From positions 186,001 through 250,000 of the forward strand of contig NZ_JADKYZ010000007.1 in the NCBI RefSeq assembly GCF_015354245.1: a stretch of 64,000 nt of DNA, in the 5' to 3' direction. Below, one piece after another: positions 37,406-47,368 of the stretch. The stretch's first letter is position 1; each line of letters starts with the position of its first letter. The notes under the pieces were generated by a model. The model searched no databases and was not told the origin of the DNA. It was given only the letters and a program-made list of their open reading frames with translations. The DNA comes from Diaphorobacter caeni. GTDB taxonomy: Bacteria > Pseudomonadota > Gammaproteobacteria > Burkholderiales > Burkholderiaceae_C. The position numbers and the translations under genes are program-made.

Positions 37406-37659
37406 CGGCTGCTATGTGCCAGGCAGCACCCCAAGTAAACCAAATTGCGCTTTCTCGCGTTGTACAAGGTATCGGCCAGCAATCAGGCCGGCACCCCATG
37501 CCTCGGTGTTTTCAGACCGGACAAGGCCGATGGCGTGGGGCGGCAGCGAAACTTTGGGTGTCGTTGCCATCAGCAGCTTTCCTGCAAAAGGCGGACAATC
37601 GCTCCTTTGCCGGGTTGCCCAGTGCTCCTGTCCGGCCGGAACTACAAGAAAACACACCA
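37406..37659. other. Stretch before the acyltransferase, nothing firm
   Basis: No known gene. A minus-strand frame (ATG near 37570 to a stop at 37412, about 52 codons, with SENTEAWGAGLIAGRYLV) is open but matches nothing I recognise. The promoter of the acyltransferase should lie here. Confidence 0.4.
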
Positions 37660-38817
37660 ATGTCTTCCGCAAAGCGAAACGCATCCATTGATTGCATCAA
37701 GGGGCTGGCTTGTGCTGCCATCGTCTGGCATCACCTGGCGTTCTACGGCCCCATGTCCGATGTGGCCCAGCCTCTGCTGCCTGGCACCATCGAATGGCTG
37801 AGCGAATACGCTCGCATGGCTGTTCAGATCTTTCTGGTGCTTGGCGGTTACCTGGCCGCCGCGAGCCTCGCGCCCAAGGGGCTTGCGCGCTTTGACAATG
37901 CGCCCGAACAGGTCAGCAAGCGCTTCATCCGACTCGTGGTTCCCTATGCCGTTGCGTTGATCGTGGCGGTGCTGCTGTCGGATCTGGTGCGCTCGATCAT
38001 GGATCACCCTTCAGTCCCGGGCGAGCCGACGATTCCTCAGCTCATCGCCAATGCATTCCTGCTGCAGGACGTCGTGGGCGAAGAAGCCTTGTCGGCGGGC
38101 GTCTGGTATGTGGCCATCGACTTTCAGCTTTTCGTGATGTCCGTGCTGCTGTTCGCGGCGATGCGTACGCTCAAGCTCTCCGAGCCGATGCGCGCGCGCG
38201 TCACCAAGGCATTTGTGGTGGCCGGAGTCTGCGCATCGCTGCTGTATGCGAATCGCGTGTCCGACTGGGACATGTGGGGTGTCTACTTCTGGGGCGCATA
38301 TGGGCTCGGCATGATGGCGTTCTGGGGCACGCGCTCCACGCGCTGGACGATGTGGTTCATGTTGATCGGCGTGGTCGGATGCGCGGCGCTGTGGCTTGAA
38401 TTCCGTGGCCGCATCGCCGTGGCGATGACCGCCGCATTGGTGCTGATGGTGGTGATGCGTCCCGCGCGCGAAGACGGCACGACGCACGCGCAACTGCTGC
38501 TCGGCGATCTTGCCAAGCCCTTTGAGCCCATCACTGCGCGTCTGCAGAGTCTGGGCCGCATTTCGTACTCGGTGTTTCTGATCCACTTTTCGATCTGCCT
38601 GCTGGTCAACGCAGTGGTGTCGCAGTGGGTGCCGGACTACCCCATCCTGCATCTGCTTGGGATGGTGGCGGCGTTTGCGCTGTCGGTGCTCGCGGGACGC
38701 GTTCTGTACCTCAAGGTGGAGCAGCATGTGCCGACCTGGTCCACAGCGTTGCGCTGGCAACTCGGCTTGATTGGGGCGGGCGGCGGCGTGGCCCTGGCCA
38801 GTCACTGGATCGGCTGA
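37660..38817 (+). CDS. Membrane acyltransferase (acyltransferase 3 family)
   Basis: Integral membrane O-acyltransferase of the OafA/acyltransferase-3 family, 385 residues, about ten hydrophobic segments. The N-terminal block IDCIKGLACAAIVWHHLAFYG carries the conserved His, and QIFLVLGGYLAAAS follows. The last third has GRISYSVFLIHFSICLLV, the second conserved His region. Such proteins acetylate or succinylate polysaccharides or lipids at the membrane. Start 37660 is the first ATG giving the family N-terminus; the open frame extends further upstream without homology. A terminator follows. Confidence 0.82.
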   Translation: MSSAKRNASIDCIKGLACAAIVWHHLAFYGPMSDVAQPLLPGTIEWLSEYARMAVQIFLVLGGYLAAASLAPKGLARFDNAPEQVSKRFIRLVVPYAVALIVAVLLSDLVRSIMDHPSVPGEPTIPQLIANAFLLQDVVGEEALSAGVWYVAIDFQLFVMSVLLFAAMRTLKLSEPMRARVTKAFVVAGVCASLLYANRVSDWDMWGVYFWGAYGLGMMAFWGTRSTRWTMWFMLIGVVGCAALWLEFRGRIAVAMTAALVLMVVMRPAREDGTTHAQLLLGDLAKPFEPITARLQSLGRISYSVFLIHFSICLLVNAVVSQWVPDYPILHLLGMVAAFALSVLAGRVLYLKVEQHVPTWSTALRWQLGLIGAGGGVALASHWIG

Positions 38818-38851
38818 TCCGCTGGCACGTTCACATTCATCGTCACCATGA

Positions 38852-38882
38852 AAAAAACCGCAGTCGTGAACTGCGGTTTTTT
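38852..38882. terminator. Bidirectional terminator between acyltransferase and rnk
   Basis: Stem AAAAAACCGCAG (38852-38863) and CTGCGGTTTTTT (38871-38882) with a 7-base loop. The A-run and T-run on the two sides let it serve both convergent genes. Confidence 0.9.
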
Positions 38883-38906
38883 GCTTTGGAGTCGTCCGTG
38901 CGGCGA

Positions 38907-39323
38907 TCAGCGATGCAGCTCGCCCGCGCTTTCGGGCTGGAACATGATCTGCTTGACGCGCACCGTCATCGGTTTGCCGCCGGGGCCGGGCCAGGCGAGC
39001 TCATCGCCGATCGACAGACCGAGCAGGGCGCAGCCCACGGGCGCGAAGATCGAGATCTTGTCGGCGCTGCCGTCCATGTCGCGTGGATACACGAGGCTCA
39101 GCACGAATTCCTTGCCGGTTTCCATGATTTCGAATTGAACGGTCGAGTTCATCGTGACCACGTTGGGCGGCATTTCTTCGGGCGCGACAATGTCCGCACG
39201 GTCCAGTTCCGCCTGCAGTTCGGCCTTGCCAGGCAGAGCGCTGGCGGGAATGGCGGCCAGCAGTGCTTCGATGCGATCCACGTCGAGCGAGGACAGCGTG
39301 ATGGGTGGTTTGTGGGTGACCAT
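38907..39323 (-). CDS. rnk: Regulator of nucleoside diphosphate kinase (Rnk/GreA-GreB C-terminal family)
   Basis: 138-residue protein. The helical N-terminal part (SSLDVDRIEALLAAIP, AELQAELDRADIV) is followed by the FKBP-like GreA/GreB C-terminal domain: VVTMNSTVQFEI, SLVYPRDMD, ISIFAPVGCALLGLSIGDE, and a final KQIMFQPES. It binds RNA polymerase near the secondary channel without the Gre coiled-coil tip. AAGGAGGTG lies 6 bases before ATG 39323, which fixes the start; a longer frame to 39494 is not supported. Confidence 0.88.
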   Translation of the reverse strand: MVTHKPPITLSSLDVDRIEALLAAIPASALPGKAELQAELDRADIVAPEEMPPNVVTMNSTVQFEIMETGKEFVLSLVYPRDMDGSADKISIFAPVGCALLGLSIGDELAWPGPGGKPMTVRVKQIMFQPESAGELHR

Positions 39324-39536
39324 GTCTGCACCTCCTTGAGTCAGCAGTTTGAAGACGAAAAAGGTTCCCACTCTATCCGCTATTGGCGCAAAACGTGCAA
39401 TGTCGCACGGCGGCGGATGGTCAACCGGTTGACCGTTGCACCATTGCGCAATTTCAGGACCGGTTTGGGCTGACCCTGCTGCAAGCAGGTTCAAGGGCTC
39501 AAAGGCTTGAATATGCCATCGATGGCGGATAAATTA

Positions 39537-39552
39537 CTGTATAAATAAACAG
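39537..39552. promoter_or_regulatory. LexA (SOS) box
   Basis: CTGTATAAATAAACAG is an exact CTGT-N8-ACAG palindrome with an AT-rich centre. It ends 13 bases before the ATG of the radical SAM gene, where bound LexA would block transcription or initiation. Confidence 0.85.
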
Positions 39553-39565
39553 TCATCCAATCGCC

Positions 39566-40690
39566 ATGAACATCCCCTCACGCAAACCCGAGCCGCCCAT
39601 CAAGGGCCGAGGCATTGCCACGCAGGTAGTTCATCGCTTTGCCAGAACGAGTACGCGGGAGCTGGAGGACGACGTCTGGTGGGGCGGTGGCGAAGAGGGC
39701 GATGCGGCGGTTGCCGGTTCGGCCCCTGCCACGCAGGTGATTCTGGAAGAGGCGCGCAGCGCGCTCTCGGGCAATGATTCGCCCGACATCTTTTTCGAGC
39801 AGTCGATCAATCCCTATCGCGGTTGCGAGCATGGCTGCGTGTACTGCTATGCAAGGCCCACGCACAGCTATCTGAACCTGTCACCGGGGCTGGACTTCGA
39901 GACCCGGATCATCGCAAAGCGCAATATCGCGGAGGTGCTGCGCAAGGAGCTGTCATCGCCCACGCACCGGCCGACGATCGTGAACGTCGGCTCGGCGACG
40001 GACTGTTATCAGCCCGTGGAGCGTGAACTGAAACTCACGCGCGGCGTGATGGAAGTGATGCGCGAGGCGCGCCATCCGTTCTCGCTGATCACCAAGTCGA
40101 GCGGCGTGGAGCGCGATCTCGATCTGCTTGCCGAACTGGCGCATGGCAAGTTGGTGGCGGCCTACGTGACCATCACCACGCTCGATGCGCGGCTCGCGCG
40201 AATTCTGGAGCCGCGCGCGGCAGCGCCCTATCGTCGACTTCGCACCATCCGCGCACTGGCCGAGGCGGGCGTGCCGGTGGGCGTGAGCGTGGCACCGCAG
40301 ATTCCATTCATCAACGAGGACATGGAGCAGGTGCTGGCGGCGGCGAGCGAGGCGGGCGCGAAGTCTGCCTTCTACACCGTGCTGCGCCTGCCATGGGAGC
40401 TCAACGACATCATGCGCGAATGGCTGCAGCAGCACTACCCGGACCGCGCCGCGCGCGTGCTGGCCCGTGTGCAGGACCTGCATGGCGTGGACGAGGCCGC
40501 GCGCATGGCGGGGCGCAGCTACGACAGTGATTTCGTCTCGCGCATGAAGGGTTCGGGCATCTGGGCGGACCTGCTGCGCCAGCGTTTCAACAAGACCTGC
40601 GCAAAGCTGGGCCTGAACCGCGAGCGCACGGAACTCGATCTCTCGCAGTACCGGCCCGCGCTGGCCAGAGGGCAGGGTGTGCTGTTCTGA
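39566..40690 (+). CDS. PA0069-family radical SAM protein
   Basis: Radical S-adenosylmethionine protein of 374 residues, related to the spore photoproduct lyase-like group (PA0069 family). The cluster-binding motif CxxxCxxC appears as CEHGCVYC near residue 91, within INPYRGCEHGCVYCYARPTH. Further blocks are IVNVGSATDCYQPVE, SLITKSSGVERDLDLL and VSVAPQIPFINEDMEQVL. The exact reaction is not known. An LexA box directly upstream places it in the SOS response, in keeping with a DNA-damage role. It converges with the formaldehyde genes. Confidence 0.88.
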   Translation: MNIPSRKPEPPIKGRGIATQVVHRFARTSTRELEDDVWWGGGEEGDAAVAGSAPATQVILEEARSALSGNDSPDIFFEQSINPYRGCEHGCVYCYARPTHSYLNLSPGLDFETRIIAKRNIAEVLRKELSSPTHRPTIVNVGSATDCYQPVERELKLTRGVMEVMREARHPFSLITKSSGVERDLDLLAELAHGKLVAAYVTITTLDARLARILEPRAAAPYRRLRTIRALAEAGVPVGVSVAPQIPFINEDMEQVLAAASEAGAKSAFYTVLRLPWELNDIMREWLQQHYPDRAARVLARVQDLHGVDEAARMAGRSYDSDFVSRMKGSGIWADLLRQRFNKTCAKLGLNRERTELDLSQYRPALARGQGVLF

Positions 40691-40744
40691 ATTGAGAAGG
40701 GGCACACCCCTGAGTCGCTGCGCGCCTTCCCCCTTCCTGCGACC

Positions 40745-41608
40745 TCACTTCAACTGTTCAGCGTGGTGCTTGAGATGGTCTTCGATGAAGGTCTGGATGA
40801 AGTAGTAGCCGTGGTCGTAACCCGGCTGATGGCGCAGTGTGAGCGGCTGGCCGACGTTGGCGCAGGCGGTCTCGAAGGCCTCGGGCAGGAGCTGTTTTTC
40901 CATGAGGAATTTGTCCGCCATGCCCTGATCGATGAGGATGCCTGCGGGGTAGGGCGCCTGCTTTTGCGTGCCCATCAGCGCGCTGGCGTCATGCGCGGCC
41001 CAGGCGGCGGTGTCGTCGCCCAGATAGCCTGTGAAGGCCTTCTGGCCCCAGGGGCAGTTCACTGGATTGCTGATCGGCGCAAACGCCGACACGCTCTTGA
41101 ACACGCCGGGATGGCGCAGCGCGAGCGTGAGCGCACCGTGCCCGCCCATGGAGTGTCCGAAGATGCCGATGCGCGTGGCATCGATCGGCAGCTTGTCGCA
41201 GACCAGCGGCAGCAGCTCGCTCATCAGGTAGCTTTCCATGCGCCAGTGCTTGGCCCATGGCTCGCGCGTCGCGTCAAGATAGAACCCGGCACCGACGCCG
41301 AAGTCCCAGGCATCTGACTCGCCGGCCACATTCGCGCCGCGCGGGCTGGTGTCCGGCGCGATCAGCGCCATGCCCAGCTCCGCAGCCAGACGCTGCGCGC
41401 CCGCCTTGATCATGAAGGTCTCTTCAGTGCAGGTGAGCCCCGCGAGGTACAGCAGCGCGGGCACCTTCTCGCCCATCAACGCCTTGGGCGGCAGATAGAC
41501 CGAGAACTTCATCGGCAGGCCGATTTCACGCGAGGCGTGTTCGTAGAAACGCTGTGCGCCGCCGAAGCAGGCATGCGCGTTTTTCAGTTCGAGCGTCAAT
41601 GCGGTCAT
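40745..41608 (-). CDS. fghA: S-formylglutathione hydrolase
   Basis: Esterase-D family enzyme of 287 residues that hydrolyses S-formylglutathione to formate and glutathione, the last step of formaldehyde detoxification (EC 3.1.2.12). Family features: PPKALMGEKVPALLYLAGLTC, nucleophile GHSMGGHGAL near 156, PISNPVNCPWGQKAF, the Asp in IDQGMADKFL, and the His in HQPGYDHGYYFI. Only 7 bases separate it from frmA upstream, so the two form one operon. Confidence 0.94.
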   Translation of the reverse strand: MTALTLELKNAHACFGGAQRFYEHASREIGLPMKFSVYLPPKALMGEKVPALLYLAGLTCTEETFMIKAGAQRLAAELGMALIAPDTSPRGANVAGESDAWDFGVGAGFYLDATREPWAKHWRMESYLMSELLPLVCDKLPIDATRIGIFGHSMGGHGALTLALRHPGVFKSVSAFAPISNPVNCPWGQKAFTGYLGDDTAAWAAHDASALMGTQKQAPYPAGILIDQGMADKFLMEKQLLPEAFETACANVGQPLTLRHQPGYDHGYYFIQTFIEDHLKHHAEQLK

Positions 41609-41615
41609 GGCGTGA

Positions 41616-42785
<1,170 letters not shown>

Positions 42786-42927
42786 TTAGAACATCGTGCG
42801 CGCGCGATGGCTCGCAATGTCCGTATGCCAGTGTGATATGTCCGGATTTGAATGGCAAAAGCACTTCAGGACACGGGGCGTGGAAGCGCCGCTATATTGG
42901 CGCCTTTGGATTTCTGGCAGCGGTTTC

Positions 42928-43935
42928 ATGGAGCATCGTCACGCAGGCGCGCATCGCGTCGATCTGGTCGTCTACCCCGGTTTCAAGGCGCTCGAGGCCA
43001 TCGGCCCGATGTCGGTCTTCGACTATGCCAACGTGCACCTGCGCGAGCGGGGGCGGCCCGATGGCTATGCCGTGCGCATCGTCGCGGCCGAGCGCGGCAT
43101 GGTGCGCTCGGACACGCTGATGTCGCTCGAGGCCACGCATTCGCTCGATGACGTGGAGCGCAGCGCCGATCTGGGCTGCACGGTGGTCATTGTCGGCTCG
43201 CGCCATATCGAGCGGGTACTGGACGAATCCGCAGGTCTGGTGCAATGGCTCGAGCGCGTGGGGCCGCAGGTGCAGCGCCTGATATCGCTGTGCTCGGGCA
43301 GCTTCTTTCTGGCGAAAGCGGGTTTGCTGGATGGCCGCCGTGCGGCAACGCACTGGAGCGTGGCCGATGCGCTGCAGCAGAAGTTTCCGCGCATTGATGT
43401 CGATGCCGACGCGATCTACGTGCGCGACGGGGCGCTCTGGACTTCGGCGGGCGTGACCGCCGGCATCGATCTCGCGCTCGCGGTGGTGGAGGAAGACTTC
43501 GGCCACGCGCTCGCGCTCGAGGTGGCGCGCGATCTGGTCATGTACCTCAAGCGCCCGGGCGGGCAGTCGCAGTTCAGCGTGAGGCTGGCAAGCCAGTCGA
43601 CCACGCACCGCAGCGTGCAGAGCCTGCAGCAGTGGATTCTTCAGCATCTCGAAGAGCCGCTGCCGATGTCGCGACTGGCCGAGCAGGCGGCGATGAGCGA
43701 GCGCCACATGAGCCGCTTGTTCGTGCAGGAGTGCGGAGTCACGCCGGTCGCGTTCGTCGAATCGGCGCGGCTTGAGCGGGCCAAGCAATTGCTGGAAGAG
43801 CACCAGAGCCTGCCGCTCAAGACCATCGCGGCGCGATCGGGGCTGGGCTCGGAGCAGGCGCTCAGGCATTTGTTCTCGAGGCAGCTGGGCATCACGCCGA
43901 ACACCTACCGTGAGCGCTTTGGCAGCCGCGTGTAG
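42928..43935 (+). CDS. GlxA-family AraC-type transcriptional regulator
   Basis: Regulator of 335 residues with an N-terminal DJ-1/PfpI-like domain (about 10-190: VDLVVYPGFKALEAIGPMSVF, the LISLCSGSFFLAKAGLLDGRRA nucleophile-elbow-like region, ATHW) and a C-terminal AraC HTH domain (about 230-330: MSRLAEQAAMSERHMSRLF, LKTIAARSGLGSEQALRHLF). Start 42928 (MEHRHAGAHRV) matches the family N-terminus; in-frame upstream ATGs at 42796 and 42838 add residues without homology. Its location opposite frmA suggests, but does not prove, control of the formaldehyde operon. Confidence 0.85.
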   Translation: MEHRHAGAHRVDLVVYPGFKALEAIGPMSVFDYANVHLRERGRPDGYAVRIVAAERGMVRSDTLMSLEATHSLDDVERSADLGCTVVIVGSRHIERVLDESAGLVQWLERVGPQVQRLISLCSGSFFLAKAGLLDGRRAATHWSVADALQQKFPRIDVDADAIYVRDGALWTSAGVTAGIDLALAVVEEDFGHALALEVARDLVMYLKRPGGQSQFSVRLASQSTTHRSVQSLQQWILQHLEEPLPMSRLAEQAAMSERHMSRLFVQECGVTPVAFVESARLERAKQLLEEHQSLPLKTIAARSGLGSEQALRHLFSRQLGITPNTYRERFGSRV

Positions 43936-43975
43936 ATGATCAAGCAATGAAACGATGAAGCGATGAGCCGATGAA

Positions 43976-44008
43976 AAAGGCCCGGCGATTCAACATCACC
44001 GGGCCTTT
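43976..44008. terminator. Bidirectional terminator between glxA-type gene and M66 protease gene
   Basis: Stem AAAGGCCCGGCGAT and ATCACCGGGCCTTT (one mismatch), 5-base loop, with flanking A and T runs, located between two convergent stop codons. Confidence 0.85.
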
Positions 44009-44031
44009 CGTTTTCCCTTGTCGTAGCGGGA

Positions 44032-47000
44032 TCAGTAGCGCTTGACGGTGGCGCGCTTGGTCGCGAGTTCAGCCGCTTCGAGCAAAGCGATGTTCTCGTT
44101 GCTGAGCAGGGTCAGCAGCAGGCTGTTGCTGGCGAGCAGGCCGCCCCAGAACTGGTTCGCACCGCCGGAGCAGTTGTAGGTGATCAGCTTGTTGGTGTTG
44201 TCCGATGTGAGGAAGCCCTGGTTCAGATCCAGGCAGCGGCCGCCGCGCGAGTAGCGGTTGTCCTTGACGGTCCATGCCTGGCTGTCCTTGGTGGCATCGC
44301 ATGCGGTGAGCGCGACCTGGCTGCCGTTGCCGCCCTGATCGGTCAGACACAGACCCAGATCGGAGCGGCTGTGGATGGCGCCTCGCGCGTCGAGCACCCA
44401 TTGGTCATCGGTGCTGCCCGTGCACAGCGCCGTGCCCGCGACGCGCACGCCGTCGCCAAACTTCTGGATGCAGTAGCCCTTGGCCATCTTCATGCTTTGC
44501 GCGGCGGGGATCAGCGGCGACTCGGCAAAGCCCAACTGACGCACGAAGCTCACGAGGGCGGTCTGCGCCTCGGGCACGCCATTGTTCAGGTCCTTGGAGT
44601 AGGTGTTGATCCAGCGGTTCAGGCGCTGGCCGACGGTCTGCTGATCGTCGTAGCGCTGCAGTTGCGTGCGTGCGATGGCGGAGAGCTCACCCGCGTTGTC
44701 GCGGTAGCTGTCGAGCAGCACCCGGTCGTTTGCGCTCAGCGTGAGCACGTTCTTGCCCGAGAGCGCCTGCAGCGCGGCGTCCAGCGTCGGCAGCTCGATC
44801 GCGCGCAGCGCCGAGTAGCCGTACTCCTTGCCGACGATGGCGGGCGCGGGCATGGTGGTCGTGTACTGCGGAATGTCGAGCGTGTAGAGCGTGTCGATGA
44901 CCGAGCCCGGCGTCTGGCATTGCAGCACGGCCTTGGAAGGCTTGTCGGCCTGCGCCAGATTCACGTGCAGCTTGTTGGCGTTGAAGACGCGTTCGGTGTT
45001 CATGCGCTTGCCGGCCACCGCGATGCGCTGCGTGTTGCCTGCGGCAAAGCTCACGTCGAGCCAGCAGTTGCGCGGCTCGGCGGTCATGTTCGACGTGCTC
45101 GGCAGATGGAACACGTTGCCCCAGTTGCCGCGCAGTGGCGCGTAGAGCAGCGCGTTGTTGGTCTGTGGGTCGTAGCCGCCGAGGATGGTGATCACCGGCA
45201 CGCCATACAGGCGCGGCTTGGAGAAGGTCTTGGCCGCGTTGTACCAGACCTGCGGCTGGTTGGTTGGAACCGTCGGGGCCTTGTCCTCCATCGTGCGCGT
45301 GGAGGCGTTCCACATGCGGTAGCCGCTCGCGGCGTCCTTGTCGGGAACGGCCTTGGTCGACAGCGCGGGCTGGATTGCGCGCTTGGTGCTGTAGCCGGTG
45401 TAGTGGGTGTATCTGGAGAGCGAGCTCGAGAACGAGCCGCCCGCCATCGCGTCGGGTGCGAAGGGGTAGGTCGCGTCGAGCTTGGGTGTGCCGCTCAGGC
45501 CCCAGCTCACGCTCTCGCGCCACTGGATGCCGGTGCGCATGCGCTTGCGGTGGCCGATGAAGCCCCAGCCGCTGTCGTGGTGGTGGGCGGACCAGAAGTA
45601 GTTGTCGCCGCTCTGGCCCGGATAGTGACCGAGGCCGTAGTGGTGACCGATCTCGTGGCTGAACTCGTTGCCCTGACTGCTCGCCAGCGTGAGGATGCTG
45701 TTGCCGCCGCTGTAGCCATGCGGCATGGTGCCGTTGGTGTAGACGCCGCGCGCATGGTGGATCGTCACCGTCTGGATCGCCTGCGGCTGGTTCTGCGAGA
45801 CCATGCTGGAGCTGGTCACGCCATAGTTGGACATGTTGATGCCCACGCTGAAGGTCGACTTGGCGGTGTTCTCGCGCATGTCGCCCTCGTACCAGCCGCC
45901 GGTGCCGGCGCTCTTGTTGTCGTAGATGACGCCCGTGGCCACCATCACTTTTGGCAAAGTGACATCTTCGTAATACGCGGCTGTCAGCTTGGACAGCGGG
46001 GCGGTCTGGAAATAGTCGGTGGCGGCGTCCTGCGGGTGCGTGCGGAACCAGTGATCAGAATCACTGACAGGTGGCGTCGTCAGCATGCCGAGGCGGACGC
46101 TCTGCACGACGAGTTCGCCCGCGCCACCGAAGTCGATGGCGTTCGCGAGCAGGCTGCCGGTGCGGCTCTGGTTGTCCGCCACGCGCAGCTCCATGCCGGG
46201 CTGCACCCATTGCCATGGCAGCACGCCGGTCCATGCGCGGCGCGAGTACACATAGTCGGGCCGGTTGTCGGAGCCCGCGTAGTCGGAGCGGAAGATCGCG
46301 TCCGGATGGCGCAGCGTCAGCGTGCCCATGGTGGCGCCGTTGAGCGAGACGGTCACCTGCATCGACGTGATGCCGGCCAGCGAAGGATCGGGTGTGATGA
46401 GCACCATCGCCTCGCGAGACATCGTCAGGCGCGGCATTTCCTTGGCTTCGTTGCCCGATGGATCGACCGTGTGGCTCTGCGCGAACTGCACCATGCCCGG
46501 CAGCGAGCCGCCGAGGTCATTGCGCACCGTGCGGGTCTTGCCCGTGCTGTCGGTGTCGTAGAAGGCCTTGGCGGACAGGGGCGGAATCAGCGCGCCCGTG
46601 GGCTCGGCGTACGGAGCCGGGGCAGGGGTGGGCGCAGGCGCGGGGGATGGTGATGGAGACGGCTCGGGAGCGGGTTCTGGCGATGGAGCTGGTGCCGGCG
46701 TGGGCGCGGGGGATGGTGCCGGGGAGGGCGATGGCGAAGGACTGGGCGAAGGGGCTGGTGTCGTGCCCGTGCCGGTGTCCGTCCCGTCACCGGAGCCTGT
46801 TCCAGATCCATTGCCGTCACCCGGATTGGAGCCGTTGCCGCTTCCATTGTCCGTGCCGTTGCCGTTACCGTTGTCCGAACCGGAGCCGCCTCCGTTGTCG
46901 GATCCGCCGTCACTGCCGGAATCTGAGCCATTGCCCGTTCCGGGCCAGACGCCACCGGTGCCGCCTTCGCCGATGTCCGGGTTGGGGGAGGGGGCAGGGG

Positions 47001-47115
47001 TGGTTGGATCGGTCCAGGCGTTGTTGCCGTTGCTGGAGGAGCCACCGCCGCAGGCGCAAAGCGCGGCGACGCTGAGAAGCAACACCGAGAGGCGTTGCAT
47101 ACGCGAACTGTTCAT
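44032..47115 (-). CDS. Secreted M66-type (StcE/TagA-like) metalloprotease lipoprotein with ricin-type lectin tail
   Basis: Predicted lipoprotein of 1027 residues. The signal peptide MNSSRMQRLSVLLLSVAALCAC has a lipobox with the lipid Cys at 22. Residues 35-120 are a Gly/Ser/Asn/Asp-rich linker and 120-175 a Pro-Ala/Pro-Ser linker. The zinc site HEIGHHYGLGH (HExxHxxGxxH) is in the middle (near 490), in an M66-like context (SSQGNEFSHEIGHHYG). The last 150 residues carry ricin-type lectin features (DQWVLDARG, QAWTVKDN, CLDLNQG, NQFWGG). StcE-like enzymes cut mucin-type glycoproteins; the target here is unknown. AAGGTAA precedes the ATG. Confidence 0.8.
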   Translation of the reverse strand: MNSSRMQRLSVLLLSVAALCACGGGSSSNGNNAWTDPTTPAPSPNPDIGEGGTGGVWPGTGNGSDSGSDGGSDNGGGSGSDNGNGNGTDNGSGNGSNPGDGNGSGTGSGDGTDTGTGTTPAPSPSPSPSPSPAPSPAPTPAPAPSPEPAPEPSPSPSPAPAPTPAPAPYAEPTGALIPPLSAKAFYDTDSTGKTRTVRNDLGGSLPGMVQFAQSHTVDPSGNEAKEMPRLTMSREAMVLITPDPSLAGITSMQVTVSLNGATMGTLTLRHPDAIFRSDYAGSDNRPDYVYSRRAWTGVLPWQWVQPGMELRVADNQSRTGSLLANAIDFGGAGELVVQSVRLGMLTTPPVSDSDHWFRTHPQDAATDYFQTAPLSKLTAAYYEDVTLPKVMVATGVIYDNKSAGTGGWYEGDMRENTAKSTFSVGINMSNYGVTSSSMVSQNQPQAIQTVTIHHARGVYTNGTMPHGYSGGNSILTLASSQGNEFSHEIGHHYGLGHYPGQSGDNYFWSAHHHDSGWGFIGHRKRMRTGIQWRESVSWGLSGTPKLDATYPFAPDAMAGGSFSSSLSRYTHYTGYSTKRAIQPALSTKAVPDKDAASGYRMWNASTRTMEDKAPTVPTNQPQVWYNAAKTFSKPRLYGVPVITILGGYDPQTNNALLYAPLRGNWGNVFHLPSTSNMTAEPRNCWLDVSFAAGNTQRIAVAGKRMNTERVFNANKLHVNLAQADKPSKAVLQCQTPGSVIDTLYTLDIPQYTTTMPAPAIVGKEYGYSALRAIELPTLDAALQALSGKNVLTLSANDRVLLDSYRDNAGELSAIARTQLQRYDDQQTVGQRLNRWINTYSKDLNNGVPEAQTALVSFVRQLGFAESPLIPAAQSMKMAKGYCIQKFGDGVRVAGTALCTGSTDDQWVLDARGAIHSRSDLGLCLTDQGGNGSQVALTACDATKDSQAWTVKDNRYSRGGRCLDLNQGFLTSDNTNKLITYNCSGGANQFWGGLLASNSLLLTLLSNENIALLEAAELATKRATVKRY

Positions 47116-47301
47116 CTAATGGTTACCTTGATCTGAGCCCAAAACTGGCTGCATCCATCAAGGCAAGCACCATTTATGCCAAATTGTTAATTAATACAAT
47201 AAATTGTCACTTGTGAAACATGCAGTCGAATCACTGCAGTGGCTGATGCGGAGGCTGGTGCAGAGCTGGATGTGGAGACGGGAAAGGCAGTCGGGAAAAG
47301 A

Positions 47302-47335
47302 AAAAAGCCCAGCGGCATGGGCCGCTGGGCTTTTG
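47302..47335 (-). terminator. Terminator after gltA
   Basis: Perfect 13-bp stem AAAAGCCCAGCGG / CCGCTGGGCTTTT with a short loop. On the minus strand it ends in TTTTTTCTTTTC, 34 bases after the gltA stop. Confidence 0.92.
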
Positions 47336-47368
47336 TGGGTCCGGAGATCTGAAGATCCGGAGTGCGGA

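Noticed and set aside
37293-37659. Longer N-terminus for the acyltransferase
   Set aside because: The extra residues run across IS3 debris and match nothing; family N-terminus begins at 37660.
44371-46653. 760-codon open frame opposite the M66 protease gene
   Set aside because: Shadow of the real coding strand; composition of Ala/Arg/Val/His without motifs, while the minus strand shows a zinc site, lipobox and lectin repeats.
46600-47000. CRISPR-like or tandem DNA repeat
   Set aside because: The repetition is explained by imperfect codons for Gly/Ser/Asp and Pro/Ala linkers in the protease; there are no spacers.
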